Of a stretch of DNA of 64,000 nt, positions 33,930 to 47,081 are shown piece after piece. The position numbers and the translations under genes are program-made. The notes under the pieces are model-generated. The model saw only the letters and a list, made by a program, of their open reading frames with translations, was not told the origin of the DNA and did not search any database. The DNA lies in contig JAHWDD010000008.1 in NCBI GenBank assembly GCA_023897205.1, positions 744,001 to 808,000 of the forward strand, read 5' to 3'. This DNA is from Exophiala sp. HKRS030 (taxonomy: Eukaryota > Ascomycota > Eurotiomycetes > Chaetothyriales > Herpotrichiellaceae). Positions within the stretch are counted from its first letter, which is position 1. Each line of letters starts with the position of its first letter.

Positions 33930-36900
33930 TCTTCTAGTTTCTATATGTTTTCTAAATTATTATATCCTAATTACTTAGTTAGGTAAAATCGTTATTCTCT
34001 CTTAACTTTAAGGTCTAAGATATATTTCATATCCTATATTAGCTATTAGATTTCTTTATAAATTAGTATTAGTCCTAATTTAGCGTTTAATAATGCCTTT
34101 TTAAGAAGTGATTTATAAAATATTAGGTAAATATTTATTTCCTTAGATAGTTCTAATTCGAATATCACTAGTCTAAGTTTTTTCTTAATTTTATAGGGTC
34201 TAATCTTAGTATAATCTAGCTTATTAAATAGTCTTTATGTTTTAATGTTTTTTCTAAGAAGGTAGACTACCTTCCCTTCTTTAAAGTTTAGTTCCTTAGA
34301 TCTTTATTTATTTATGTTTTTAACTGTTTTTTATGATATTTTTTTAAGTTCTTATTTTAAGAGTTTATATAAAGATCATAACTTCTTAACTAAGATTGCC
34401 ACTTTTTCTGTAATCAGTTTAATATCTCTTATGTCTTTCTTAATTCTTAGGTAATATCTATAGTTCGCATAAAATGGTAAAACTCTTATGACTAAGGTAC
34501 TATTATTATAAGTGAACTATATAATAGGTAGTAGTGATACTTAGTTATTCTATTAAAAATTGATATAACATTATAAATATTGTTTTAGTGTTTAGTTTAT
34601 TCTCTTTATTTACTTATTACTTTATAGATAGAACGCTATTAATAGTTTTTAATGGACTCCTATAAAATCCATTAAAGATTACTAAAACTATGATATAAAT
34701 AGTTTATCTCGATCTAAGCGTATTTCTAATAGTATTCTATATTAACTAATAATGTTTTTATAAAGAGTGTAAACCAATTTTTCTACTATTAATAATTCTT
34801 TATATAAGATAAAATGTGCGTATTTTATTAGGATATTATTTATTATAAGTATACTATTAAAGTTTATACCTATAAGGGGCTCTTTAGACTTAGGTAACTT
34901 AGTGATAAAGTCTAGCGTAATTACGTGCCATACTTCTCCTAGTATTACTAGTGTCTAGAGTAATCTATATAGTTTATATTAAGTATACTTTACTTTGTGA
35001 TATATATCGTAATTCTTAACATAGTTTATTATGTCTTTTCTGACTCTCTTCTAGGTAAAGTCCCTCGTAACTAACTTAAGTGTTTTCTTAATACCTAGGT
35101 ATCCTACTAACTTATTATTATGTCGTTCTTTAATGATTTCTTTCTTTTATTCTTCTATTAGCTTAACTTCTATAGATATTAGTACCTAGATTTTTAGTGT
35201 TATATATATTAAGGCGCTATTTCTTTCCTTAAGTATTACCATGAGTTCTAGTTTAATGTCTTTTATATAGTCTGGTCATTAGCTAAGTATATTTACTATA
35301 GCGTTTTCTTTTCCTTAAATATAATATATCTAGAAGTTATATAGTGTAAGTATTTCTACCTATTAAACTTATTTTCTATTAAGCTCTTTTATTATTATTT
35401 AGTATAGTAAGTTCTTATAGTTAGTGTAGATCTAAATTTAATACTTAGTACCTTTAAGATATACTCTCTATTTCTTAAGATATTTAACTATAGTAAGTAG
35501 TTTCTTATTATAAATATTATAGTTTAATTCCGGCCCTATTATTTTTCTTAAGTAGTATATAATAGTATAAGTCTTACTATTTAATCTCTTTTATATGAGG
35601 TAGGCTCTAATTACTTTATTTAATGTATCTATCTTCACCTAGTATTCTAGCTTAAAGTTATATATCATAAGTACTAGCGCCATTATAATGGCTTTCTTAA
35701 GGCGATTAAATACTTCTTTACATTTTTATTTAAACTTAAATAAGATATCCTTCCTAATAAGGTTTATTAATGGCGCTATAATCTTTAAAAATCCCTTAAT
35801 AAATCTTTAGTAGTAATTAAGTAATCTTATAAAGACTTATATCTCTATAATATTCTTAAGTTCTAGCTAATCCTAAATTAGCGCTATCTTATTAGGGTTC
35901 ACTTTAATACTCTTATTAAATATAATATAACCTAAAAAGTAAATGCATTATTTATAAAATTTATATTTACTTAGTTTTATAGGTAAATCCTTTTTCTTTA
36001 GTTTATAAAGAACCTTTTAAATATATTTTATATATTCTTTATATATCTTTAAGAATATAAGTATATTATTTAAATATACTATTATAAAATTATTAAGATA
36101 TTCTTAGAGTGTATTATTAATTAATTCCTAAAAAGATACTAGCGTATTAGTTAATCTAAACAGTATAACATAATATTTATATAGTCTAAAACGGGTTTTA
36201 AAGGTAGTTATTTATTTGTGGTCTTTCTTTATCCGTACTTAGTAGTAGGTGTCCTATATATTAATTGCGATAAAGTATTTTGCTTTAAGGAGTCTATTCT
36301 ATAGTTCCTTAATTAAGGGTAATAAATACTAGTTCTTTTTTATGATTATATTAAGTAGTTAAAAATTAATATATAGTTAAAGAGATTTATCCTTTTTTAG
36401 GGCGAATAGCACTCTATATGCTATAAATAACTTAGATAGTTTAATGAAGTCTTTCTTTAAGTGAGTCTTAATGTACTCCTTAAGGAAATCTTCTTCCTTC
36501 TTAGATAGTTACTTAAGCCACTCATTATGCTTAGATACTTTTCTATCTTTAAGCGTAATTTCGTGGTTCTATGGTTAATATTCTAATAGTACTACTAACC
36601 CTTTTCTTTCTCTAAAGAGGTCTTTAAAATCCTTATATTCCTTAGATAGACTTACCTTTTTTATACTGTTTAAGGCCTTTCTTCTAGGTTATATCTATAC
36701 TACTCTCTATAAAGATACTTTAAAAGTTAATCGTTTCTTTCGCTTCCTTCTTTTATAACTATAATTTAGAAAGGACAAGATTTATTTTTTCTAGCTTATC
36801 TCTAGATTATGTTCCTAAAGTCATTTTATCTTTAGAACTATATTATACTTAGTTAGTATCATATTAATGTCAACCTTTTCATGGTGATCACTAATCTTTA

Positions 36901-39900
36901 ACTAAGTGTCCCAGATTTCTTTCTATATCCATTTATTATTGTACTCTGCTGGTGTCCTATTTACTATAAGTAATGAATATAATTATTTTTTCCTGTGTAT
37001 TTTAAATCGTACTACTACCTTTAATAATATGTAGTCTCAGTTAGCTCTATAGTTAATCATTACCTATATAGACTTATTAGCTAGTTTAGCGCTAAAGACT
37101 AATGGCGTTAAACGCTAAGTCTATATTATGTTAAATTGTCTAGCCTAAGGCTTCTTTTATTAAGGGGTCTTCTACCTTAAGAGAACTTCTCTCTATCGTT
37201 TTTTAGTATATTATTTATATCCGTATTTTCCTTTCTATAAATTCGCTAGAGAACTTCTAACGATATTTTAATGTTTATCTTTTTCGTGCTTCTCTCTTTA
37301 TACGCATATAATGCTAGCGTAAATGGGCACTATATATCTCTATATAGATTAATCTATATTATGCGTAATGTTCTTAGCCTTACTTCCAAATTAAATATAG
37401 TATAGTAGTGCTATATATTATATAGATAGTGTGGTCACTAGCATAGAATTAGCTTTCAGTATAGCGTTATAATAACATAATATGTTTTAGTTATACTTCG
37501 CATAATAAACTTAACTAGGTTATCTTCCTTATCTAGGAAATTAACCATTATAAACTCTTCTTCTTCATTTAAGTCATTATTAAGTGAATAGTGTATCTCA
37601 CTCCTATACACTTTATATATATACATTCCTTTATGCGGATATAGCTTATCTTAATATATATTAAGAGCCATTATCTTTTACCTTTAATTAGGGTTACTAT
37701 AAGGTGTGAATTATATATTTCTAGTTAGTATAGTTAACTAGTAGTGCATACTAATTATTATTACTCCTAGTGTCTTTTCCTTTTTATAGTAATGCTCTAT
37801 AATGTCTTAATTAATCTCTTATGGTGTGAGGTTTTCCTTTTCCTTAAACGGAAAGAAGTATAGTAACTTTGTGCTAGTTTAATGTGTGTGGGGTTTAAGG
37901 CCTTTACACTTAAAATATCACTATATAGGAACTTTTTATGCTTCTTTCTATTTCGTGATATGATCTAGGTAGTAGCTATTAGTTATTAACCTAGTTCCTA
38001 GTATCTATTCCTTATAATAGACCTAATTAGTGATCTTAATAACTATATAATAATAGTCATGAAATAACATAGTGTTATATAGTGAGTCAGAGTTCTTAGA
38101 GCCCTAGTCTAGTTTATTCTTTCCTTTAAACGAAAACTCGTAACGGTCTTCCCTTAGTATATTATGTGTATATACTAGTGTGGTATATATTAAGCTTTCA
38201 CACGCTATAATGAGAACTAGGTCCTCCCTAATCTTAGGGTCTCCCTATAGGTTAATTCTTCTATATACTATTATGTAATTAGTATAATAGTATTATATAC
38301 ATAGTATATTTATTTAGTACTTTGTTATTAATACTATAATATCGTTATAGTTTAATATGACTTAATATTTATTAGTGTGTAGTAATGTTATTTATTACTC
38401 TATAGTAGCTATAATTTCTAATTTCATAAGAATGAATTCTTTGTCTTCGTTATTAGGTGCCCTAGTATCTATAATCTATAGTGAAGACTCTTCGGCTTTC
38501 ATTATAGCTAATTCCTTAGGGTCTTTCTAGTTAGTGCTCTCTATCTTTTGTGCCTTATCATGATGGTTTCTACGCTTTCTTTCGTGAGGAAACTATCCTA
38601 ATCTCTCTTTATTAGAAAGGTAAATAAGGTAGTGATTATTATAGTAAGTAGTCTAGGATAAAAGTGTGTGTATAGCCTTATTATTAGCCCTATTATTAGC
38701 TTCTTTATTCTGTTCCTTTAGATTAGGAAAGGTTCTCATGGTTATAGTAATCTCTTTATCATGTTCTGATAATAGTAGTGAAGTTACTCTCTCTACCTAG
38801 GTCCCTTTAGGTATTCCCTTCTATGCTTTCTTAGTGCGGCTAGCCTTTTTAATGGTGTTCTCCTTATTTAAGGAGTTATGAAGAGTCTAATAGTATCGCT
38901 ACCTCTTATTATATAAATAGCGTACTTTATTAATACCTTTCGCGAATGTTTTCAATTGGCGCTTAAGTTTTAATACTTTTATTAGAGTGTCAACCTTTTA
39001 TTCTCTAATACTAACTATTTCTTCTATTATGTGTAGTTCTATAGGCTTTATACTGTATTCTCTAGCCCTATGTTCGGATTTTCTATAATTATAGCACAGG
39101 TTTTCTTTCTTTCGTTATTCTCACTCTTTATTGAATGGCCCCTTACGCTAAAAGCGGCCCTTTAATTATGAGAACTAGCCTTATTCCATAACATTAAGGT
39201 TTATTAAGTCACTATAAAACTAGTAGCTTAGGTAGCTACTTTTATAGTATATGCCATTAGTCTTTCCGCGGTAATCTTTACGTTTTAAGTTTAGTTTATA
39301 GAGCTAATTATTAATTTTAATGGCTTAGTTAATTAGTCCTTTATAGTTTATAGGTTTATTTAGTCCTATTTCTTTTTTTATAGCGTCTTTTAATCTAGTG
39401 TAGAAGGCTATAGTGAACGCGTTATCTTCTTAGTCTAACTTAGCCTAAAGTCACTTAAATAGCGCATAATATTAAGCTGCCGAGCCTATCTATTTAAGCT
39501 AATAGATTTATTAAGACGTGACTTATTCTTCTCTAGGGATCCTAAAGATCTATTTAATGCGATCCATAAAAATAGCGAAGTTCTTAAAGATTGTAATAAT
39601 CTTTAGGTTCTTTTATGCCTAAGGTGAGATTAAGTGGTTCATTATAATGGGTTCAAATTAATAGAAGGCTAAGCCCTTTATGTGAAGTCCTATAAATAAG
39701 ACCCTATTCTTCTAAGTAGTATACTTAGTTTAATTTAACCTAAAGGTCGCGATAAGCTAAGTAATAAATAACCTAAGCTTAGTATGGTCCTTATAGAACG
39801 AATTAACCTTGTTATTATTCTTGTTATTATTATAGCCCCCTTAAGTGATAGTGCTATAGAATGATGGGCCTAGGGTCAGGGCGCTAGAGCGGACCGACCT

Positions 39901-39945
39901 AGTTAGAGATAGTGAATAAACTGATTTAGGGTTTAAGGCGGACAT
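33930..39945 (-). pseudogene. Gag-pol remnant (RIP-mutated)
   Basis: Minus-strand reading starts at an ATG at 39945 (MSALNPKSVYSLS) into a capsid-like gag (for example YKDHTKLRLFIT). A knuckle remnant CYNYRKSEHRARE lies at 39061-39102. RT lies around 35680-36090 with KVLYKLKKKDLPIKLSKYKF, YFLGYIIFNKSIKVNPNKI and LLNYY.RFIKGF, the standard RT thumb and connection order. Stops are overwhelmingly TAA/TAG. Integrase should lie at about 34.2-35.3 kb but is too decayed to mark by eye. Left boundary approximate. Confidence 0.8.
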
Positions 39946-39980
39946 TGTGTTAAATATTTCTAATTAAGAGATAGTTAAAG

Positions 39981-40406
39981 TGTTACGTTTCGCTTTATAT
40001 AGAGTGTCATAAGATGTATGGTCTTAATAGGCAGGAAGTATAAGAGGTAAGGTCACTAAGAGCGCGGTACTTAAGTAAGTATAAGAGCGAAGTGATTATA
40101 ACTAAAACGTATAGGTATAATTATAAACGAAGTTAACTACGTGGTAAAGCTATGTAATGACCGTGTATATATAACTATTTAACCTTTTTAGGCTCTCTCT
40201 GGCTCTAAGGGCTCTGTAGTGAGAGCCAGGAGAGCTGACAGAGCCCGTAGCTCCCTGGGCTCTATGGCCTCGTTTCTCAGGGTTCTAAGAGTCACTCCTA
40301 TCACGTGACCACGCCCTTAGGCTTTCACGTGTTTCGGACGTATTAACGCCGACCGGCTATCGTTATAGCTTTATCTGCGGCCTCATAAGAGGCCTGATTC
40401 GTAACA
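39981..40406 (-). repeat. 5' LTR of the Gypsy-type element
   Basis: 426 bp, equal in length to the partner LTR. Its left half is RIP-changed (TATATAG where the partner has CACACAG). Its right half (from about 40165) keeps C/G, as in CACGTGACCACGCCC. Confidence 0.95.
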
Positions 40407-40411
40407 TTAGC
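40407..40411 (+). other. Right flank TTAGC, orphan half of a target-site duplication
   Basis: The five bases after the element. Their duplicate is at 57879-57883 on the minus strand, beside the solo LTR. Confidence 0.85.
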
Positions 40412-40491
40412 CTTACGTAGTGTGATTAGCCTTACATAGGTTAACTAGTTAATACTTATAGCTTATGATAGAATAGTTAATATAGTTAATA
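40407..40491 (+). repeat. Family-B repeat, 3' part
   Basis: TTAGCCTTACGTAGTGTGAT and what follows match the last 85 bases of the complete copy ending at 47081, slightly more mutated. It begins abruptly at the LTR, inside the repeat. Confidence 0.85.
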
Positions 40492-40926
40492 ATATCTAGG
40501 TGCTATTAGATAGGCATCCTTAGGTTGTTAATATCGTGAATTGTTTTAATGCTAAATAGAGGATAGAACGCTTCTAGGGTAAGTGCCGTCATGAGGAAAA
40601 ATGTCATAGGACAGAGTGCTAACACTGGACGCTTAAGGACAATAGTGATACTAGAATCATCATATCAATAAGTAATCATCATTAATATTACGTACACTTA
40701 CGGCGTTCCTGCTCTCTTTTTATATGGTAGGCCCGCTTCGGCAAATCGATGCGGTGAAGCTTAATCGGGGTCATCTTGTCTTGGCAAAGAATAACTCTAC
40801 AATGCTAACATTAAAGGAAGCGCTTCGCTGTGAGGCACTCTTCTGACACAGTCCCAATGAAAATCGCGGGCCTTTAACCTGATCCTCCCTTGAATAGTAC
40901 ATACGCATGGAATGAGATCTTGCAGA

Positions 40927-41150
40927 TCACAAAGACTGGAAGTGGCTCTTGAGTTTTACCCAGAGCTTGTTAAGCAGATCCCGGAAGTCTGCTAGAGTTA
41001 TAGCGTCCGTTTGGCTAGGTGCATCATCCCGTAAATTAAACTTAACGTATCTGGTAGCCCCCTTTTTTAGTTCCTGGGCATCGGTTAACGATATTCCTAC
41101 CTCAGGGATCAAAAGGACTGCACCTTCATCAAGGTGTCCACGATGTCCGG
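40927..41150 (-). pseudogene. Short coding-like remnant, family unknown
   Basis: The minus-strand frame reads HRGHLDEGAVLLIPEVGISL and continues LTDAQELKKGATRYVKFNLR to a stop at 40927. Composition and lack of bias make it look like real protein, but the frame closes upstream and I cannot place the family. It could be the last exon of a lost gene beside the inversion breakpoint. Confidence 0.3.
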
Positions 41151-43051
41151 GTTGAGGTCAGACCCGAAATGTTGGATATAAAGCTTGGCGGGGAATGGAC
41201 TCTACCACGCGAGGTTTTAGTCTACCTTTGTTTAGACTTTTTCCTCTCTGTCTGAGATGATACTTGATGTAGGCGGCACAATTTTGAAGCGTCACCCCAG
41301 CTCTACGGATAATAGTATACCAGTACCTTGCAAGTAAACCTAATGGACACAAGGAAGTAGACAGGGGTGTACCGGCACCATGATATTCATTCGCGCCTGT
41401 CGCGAGCGATAGTCTCATCACTGGCTTGCGACACTTTCCACGCCCTTCAGTTAGCATGAGAACTGTCTTCGTCGTCATAAAGTTGGTGCCACTCTTTCAC
41501 ACTCTGAGCTCACGTCGGTCTCCTCAGACGTTTCTAGACCTGAAGAGGTAGAGAATTCACGAACAATTGACCTAGAACTTAACATTCCGAAACAGAGGCA
41601 CAAGGCAGTCTATTGTAACAAGAAGAGGGCGAGAGGAAATGAGAGATGGGAAAACTTGAGGCATTGACCAGATTTAATCAGGGATAGGGTTAATAACTTG
41701 TGTTCCATCCTGTTTGAAGAGGCAGGCCTGGTACCTTGAAGTCGGAAGATGAGTCTTCTTGTAAAATATCTTTGCCCCCGGCGTATCGATACATATATTT
41801 ACTATATCTGACACGGCCGTACCTCTCCATCGCACCAACCAAATCCTTATCCCTGAAAATCAAACTCAAGGACGCAATCACTGTGAGGGTTCTAGGTAAG
41901 CGCCGGGCCCGAAGACAGAAGAGCGCACTGGTGGACTGTTGACGAGCAGATGGGGTGGGTGGACAGAGCTGTTTTAGAGAAGTGAGGCACAGACAGCAAG
42001 ATTTCTTCAGCTCTCGGCGTAGTTACCATTCGAGGATCTCACGACTCACCTAGGGGGAGGGATGTCAAAACACCGGCGGAAAGCGTGCACACCGTCCAGA
42101 CTGGTCGGACGGGAAGAGCAAAGAACGTGCTTGCAAACTTGAAACATGAGAGAATCTCGCGGTGATGTTGACCTTGTGGTCGCACATGGAGTCTGAGATC
42201 AATCGTCCTTCATCGTCCAGAACTTTAGACCAACACTCCCTTGATCATCGCAGGTCATGAAGCAGTAATCTTTGTCTACGGTCTTCGCATCCACGACATA
42301 ACTAAGGTGTCCTTTCCTTGTCTCAAATTCTATACCAAGCTCAGAAGCCTCATCGCTTGTAAAAGTGCTGTAGTAACCGGCATGGTCGTAGCCGCCGAAT
42401 GTGTTGGCGGAGAAGGCCTGTTTAGTCCAAAGTAAATGGTGGAGCTGATGGTAAGCTCAAGTGGGATGCAAGGCAAGACATTTCTGCGCCCGCCTTCGCT
42501 ACTGCTATGCTTCTATTGACGTTAGCAATGAACCCATTTGGCTGTGGAGCACAGCCGCGCAACAATCCGATTCGGGATGTTGCAAAGCCGGTGCGAGGGC
42601 TCGCTGCAATTTCGCCGATGTTACTGTTCTAAACCCGACCCCAGGTCGAAATAAACCTGATCGGCCAAGGGCCCGTAGTCACACCCAGGTCCCACCATTG
42701 GCCCAAAGATAGGTCCGGCCGACATCGGGGGAAGTCAAGGATGGGGGGACGTTGACTCTAAAACTACAACGCAATGGAGCACAGAGACTTCGAGGTTTGC
42801 GGGACCTTTACGGGCAGTGAGAACCATGTGGTCAGTCCGGATTTCCAGGCCCAAGACCAGTTACGTTGAGTATCACGGTTGTTCTAAGTTGATCAACATT
42901 GACGGGCTTGAAACTAGCCGTCACTCCTATCAACCCGCCATTCTGGCCAATAATGAAATGGTTCTCCGCCGATGGACGAGGAGGGGAACGAAGAGATGTT
43001 TACGCTAGCAACAAGGAGGGACCTGGCTAGCGCCTCTGGCCCTTATTTGAA
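41151..43051. other. Intergenic region, no secure gene
   Basis: Frames at 41158-41478 and 41690-41881 (minus) look weakly coding but join nothing recognisable. 42000-43050 shows no motif. Confidence 0.4.
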
Positions 43052-45041
43052 TCACATCACAACGGCCACATGGTCGTCCATGTACTTGCTGATGTCCCCC
43101 AAGAAGCAAGCCGCGATGATGCTCACAGCCCCGAACGCGATGCTCGTATAGTACACGTACTTGTACGCAGAAGCGTAGGCGACTTGGCCAGCACTCACGA
43201 CGATCGCGTAAGCGGTGTCATTGTTGCCGATACCAGGCAATGTCTTGAGCTCGGTGATCAACGACGAGGCCGTCAGCTCGATGGCTGCACCGATAATTTT
43301 GGGGTCAACAATGCCGAGCTCGAGTTCCATTGCGCCACCTATGTAGTGGGTGGCAGCGGGAACGAATTTATTGAGGAAGACCTAGAGGTGGTGAGGTGTT
43401 GGGTTAGCCAAAGCTGTCAAGGTGTGATCTGAGGGCAAATGAAAGGGGGAACGAGGTGTTAGGCCTACGTTGTAATAAACCGCATAGCCAATCGCGCCAC
43501 CCACGACACGGATGGCAAGCGTTAGGGCGGCGATGGTCGCAATGAGATCATCGGGACAGATAATGGTGGTGATGATGGAGGCCGGGACAACGATGCCGCC
43601 AATACCGAAGCCGGCGATGATCAAAATGATCCAGAGCACGTTGAGGTTGTCGACTCGAGCAACGGCCATGGCCCCCGTCCCTACGAAGCATCAATTAGGG
43701 TTCAGACAATAGATAGGAGCGGTGGATCAGCAAATGTACCGGCAGTCATCATTACACTCGAAATGATCATGAGCAACTTATTCTGACCACGGAAGACGGA
43801 CAAGAGCCACAGGACTACGCAAGCACCGGCAAGGATCGAGAAGCCGATGGGAATACCACGGATGCCGACGCCAATGGGATCATGACCGTAGACGTTGAAT
43901 GCTTGAGTCGGCCAAAAGAGAAGCACGGAGAAGAAGTTGGCCCCGGAAATAAAAGTAATGACCAAAGTCAGAGCCAGAATGCGCGGGTCCTGTCTCAGTC
44001 GAGATGGGAAGATCGGGTGGTTTGTCCCCTTGGTCTCCCAGATCGGGAAGGCGACAAAGAGCAGAAAGCCCCCTAGGATGAGCGGGACGAGAACGTGTGG
44101 CGACGACCACTTGTATTGGTATCCTCCCCACTGCCAGCACGAAAGGTATCAGCGCTGATGGACCCGTATACATTCGAGGGAGATGACGCGGGCTTTCTTA
44201 CCTGCAGACCCATCATGAACAATATCATGCCCGCGATGCTGAGAAGCCCACCAATGTAGTCGATCTGGCCCAAGACCTCACGTCTTGTGAGACCTTGACT
44301 GTTGGGACGAGGGGGAGGAAAGTAAAAGATGGCAGTCATGACCAGTCCAATGAGCGCCCAGACTCCGCAAAACAGGCCAATCCACCGCCAGGAGCTGTGG
44401 GATGCGATCAATTGGCCCCACAGAACAGACGGACAAAATGGAATGATGGTAAAAATCAAAACGGCGACGTATTTACCTCGCTTCGCCGTGGGCGCCATCT
44501 CAGATGTCGCTGCAAGGGCAGTCAGCTCGTTGATACCCGCCCCAATGCCCGAAATGACCATGCCGCCGATGAAGGTGTTCATGGTATGGGCCGTGCTGGC
44601 GACGATCATGCCTAGGACGAGGAAGCTGGCGCCCAGCAGGGCGACATATCTCCTCCCGATGAGATCCGACAGAGATCCGACAAAGGGGCAGACTGCGGCG
44701 AGCGCGAGGAGATTCCCAAGCACGAACCAAGTCCAGCGATCGGTGCCACCGAGGTCACCGTAGATGTAAGGTGGGACGCCGCCGAAAAGGTAGAGAGGGA
44801 TCTGAGAGCCGGTCCAGAGAAAAGCCATGGCTATGAGGGACATGAGGCGCCGCTTGGACATCTTGGGTGCGTGATCATGGTCCAGGCCATCACCGTAAGT
44901 CCGCAGTCCGTTTTTCTCATAGTAATTTGTGTGGCCAGGCACGCGTTCGTTGGTATGGATCGGCTCGACATATTCAAAGGTCTCTTCTGCCTCTGGAGGA
45001 GAGGAGGTCTCGCGAACAGGCTTAGCAGTGTTGATTGCCAT
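43052..45041 (-). CDS. MFS efflux transporter, TRI12-type
   Basis: Four exons: 44202-45041, 43740-44130, 43469-43680 and 43052-43381. The introns of 71, 59 and 87 bp have GTAAGA, GTACAT and GTAGGC donors and keep the frame; 590 residues. A hydrophilic N-terminus of about 85 residues is followed by about 14 hydrophobic segments. VGSLSDLIGRRYVALLGAS is the MFS loop-2/3 signature, and WRWIGLFCGVWALIG, GQIDYIGGLLSIAGM and IFPSRLRQDPRILALTLVI are typical of the TRI12/DHA-type fungal family, which exports mycotoxins or related compounds across the plasma membrane. The substrate cannot be told here: no biosynthetic gene lies nearby. It lies inside the inferred inversion, near its left end. Confidence 0.9.
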
Positions 45042-46380
45042 TTTTGCTGCTTGCAACCTGGAGTGCCTCGCCAGTGGAGAGGAAAAACAGAAGGAACGGG
45101 AGAGAAGACGACGACAATGAGGAAGCAGATGACGAGGATTAGAGCTGACATTTCGTAGTATTAAATAACAATCAACCATTTCCCGGTTTGCCGTTTCCCC
45201 TCATTGTTGATGACCCAGCGTGGGTACCGTGCGGTAGACCCTCTTTATGCTAGATGAATCAACATGAACAGGTGGAGTTTCAATCGGGCCACATAAGACA
45301 GGAGAGAGCAGGACAAGTAGATAACAACGATTCGACCTATAGGTCAATCGAGTGCCACACAGCTAGAATGCTCCACTGAGGAAACTGTGAGATGGATCAA
45401 AACAGTGATTCAGCGTGTACACGAGAACTATTTTGTGATGCGGGATCGGATCGGGGACGTTTTGTTGAATGATAGCTGAAAGATGTTACATTTGATTGTA
45501 CACCAATGGTCCTTGTAAACCAATCGCATCCGTTCCCGCGAGCAAGCGGCCGCGGCTCAGTGGTGGAAGCACCGAGGCATCTTTCTCGGTCGCCACTTCG
45601 GCCTCGGGGGGCTCCGTGGAGTAAAACTGGGGGCGTACTTCTCCCCAGGACATCCTACAGTACTGAGAGAGGAAAACAGTCACGTGTCTGCCATGGCAAG
45701 TCAACTAGCTGCGTTATACAGTATATCATACTGTCTGGCCATTCTCGGATCCACGTCCGCTGGAAGAAATACAATTGGTTGCGGCATGTGAATTCCAAGA
45801 AGTCAACGCCTCTATCATCCACGTGTGCAATGTGGGAGCGCGTGTCCAGGCGCGGGATTGAGCTAAGAAGTGCAGCCTCGAGCCGATCTTGGACTGGCCG
45901 GTGTCGTCGACGGTGGGATCAAGATTGCATGGCATCAAGAAACACACGGACGATGCGTGACAGAAATAGGGCGGCAAGTCTTTATCTTCTGAATGTCCAT
46001 TCTTTCAACGTCGCCGGCTACTGTAGCTCATAAGCGTCAATGCTCGAGCGAAGATTGACTCTCGAGCGGTCAAAGTTTGTTGATCATGGAAGGCTCGGTA
46101 GACTTGGCGCCGGTAAAAGCACAAATGCAAGGTGTATAGCTCAGGCAACATAATTTCTGCGACGAGTGATGACTAGACTATCCCGCTTGTGCAATTTAAG
46201 CGCAGTTCTTGCGATAATTGAAAAATGCGCGTCGGCAGATCGACGCCGTTGTTCTCGCAATCGGGGCCCAGCACTGAGCATATCAGTCCGTGATGGCATC
46301 GATAATCGTCACTTCGGGGTATTCGTATGATCCATTCAACATGGCAGTTAAGGAAGCGAAGAGTCGTAGTCTGAAACTAA
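45042..46380. other. Intergenic region, putative transporter promoter
   Basis: Upstream of the TRI12-type gene. Frames at 45486-46033 overlap on both strands and show no domain. Confidence 0.4.
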
Positions 46381-46732
46381 TAACATTATCTTCCGTCAGT
46401 CCGGGCAGCTAATTACTCAAGTATCTCTTAGGAGAAGAAACATTATCTACCTGAACTAAGATTTTAAACTTTCTCTCGTCGCGATCTTTTAACTATATAC
46501 TATCTGAATAGATAAGAGTGTTAATACGATCTTTAATAAAGTATTAATCTAACGTAGTTCATAAGCGAGTGGTGCACCTAAGCGAGTGATACACCTTAAA
46601 CTAGCCAGATAAATAGGAATCAGGATACATTATTACTTAATCATAACGCATCAGAATAATTATAATTATTAATTATTATCTTCTTTAAACGATAGAAAAA
46701 CTACTTAATATTAAGAGGGCCAGGTTATATCG
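46381..46732. repeat. AT-rich, RIP-like tract
   Basis: TTAA/TAAT-rich sequence running into the family-B copy. It contains a near-duplicate AAGCGAGTGGTGCACC / AAGCGAGTGATACACC pair at about 46563-46598 and may be the decayed front of the same element. Confidence 0.55.
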
Positions 46733-47081
46733 TGATAGAGACTTAGAAGGGTATAGCATAAGTATTAAGATAACTAGGTTATATTGTAATAGGGAAGAGT
46801 ATAGCATAGTAGGCCTTTATTAATGAATGACTAGCTAAGTGATAGCTTAATAAGAACTTAGAGAGCTTAAGGAGTGTTAGCTCATAAAAGGGAGGTAAAG
46901 ACCTCCTTATATAAGCGTAATTTGTAAAGGAGGTCTATATAGAAGGCTTTAGAATAGAATAAACTAGTGATTATAAATTAATAGTCTTATTATACTTAGC
47001 CTTACGCAGTGTGATTAGCCTTACGCAGGTTAACTAGTTAATACTTATAACTTTGTGATAGAATAGCTAACATAGTCAACA
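46733..47081 (+). repeat. Family-B repeat, most complete copy
   Basis: About 350 bp ending ATAGTCAACA. It contains CTTTATTAATGAATGACTAG, GACCTCCTTATATAAG, and the pair TTAGCCTTACGCAGTGTGAT / TTAGCCTTACGCAGG. The CA terminus and AT-mutated state suggest a solo LTR of another element, but the left end is not clear. Confidence 0.7.

Larger units (their letters stand above)
32817..40406 (-). mobile_element. Full-length RIP-degraded Gypsy-type LTR retrotransposon
   Basis: Two direct 426-bp LTRs (32817-33242 and 39981-40406) start TGTTAC and end AACA. They bound 6.7 kb of AT-rich DNA with dozens of TAA/TAG codons in every frame. Sense is the minus strand. A gag-like start lies at 39945, a decayed zinc knuckle near 39061-39102, and reverse transcriptase with VYLNNIL in place of the usual Y-x-D-D box near 36053-36085. 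RNase H-side sequence follows, and a polypurine tract abuts the 3' LTR. The order RT before the downstream enzymes and the RT sequence itself fit Gypsy/Ty3 elements. It cannot encode proteins. Its outer 5-bp flanks do not match each other (TGCGG left, TTAGC right). Confidence 0.93.

Noticed and set aside
33243..39980. Possible unknown genes in the AT-rich 6.7 kb
   Set aside because: Gag start, zinc-knuckle remnant, RT box and polypurine tract show it is the RIP-mutated interior of one LTR element.
41158..41478. 106-codon minus-strand frame next to the 40.9-kb remnant
   Set aside because: Could not be joined to the remnant in frame and has no known motif.
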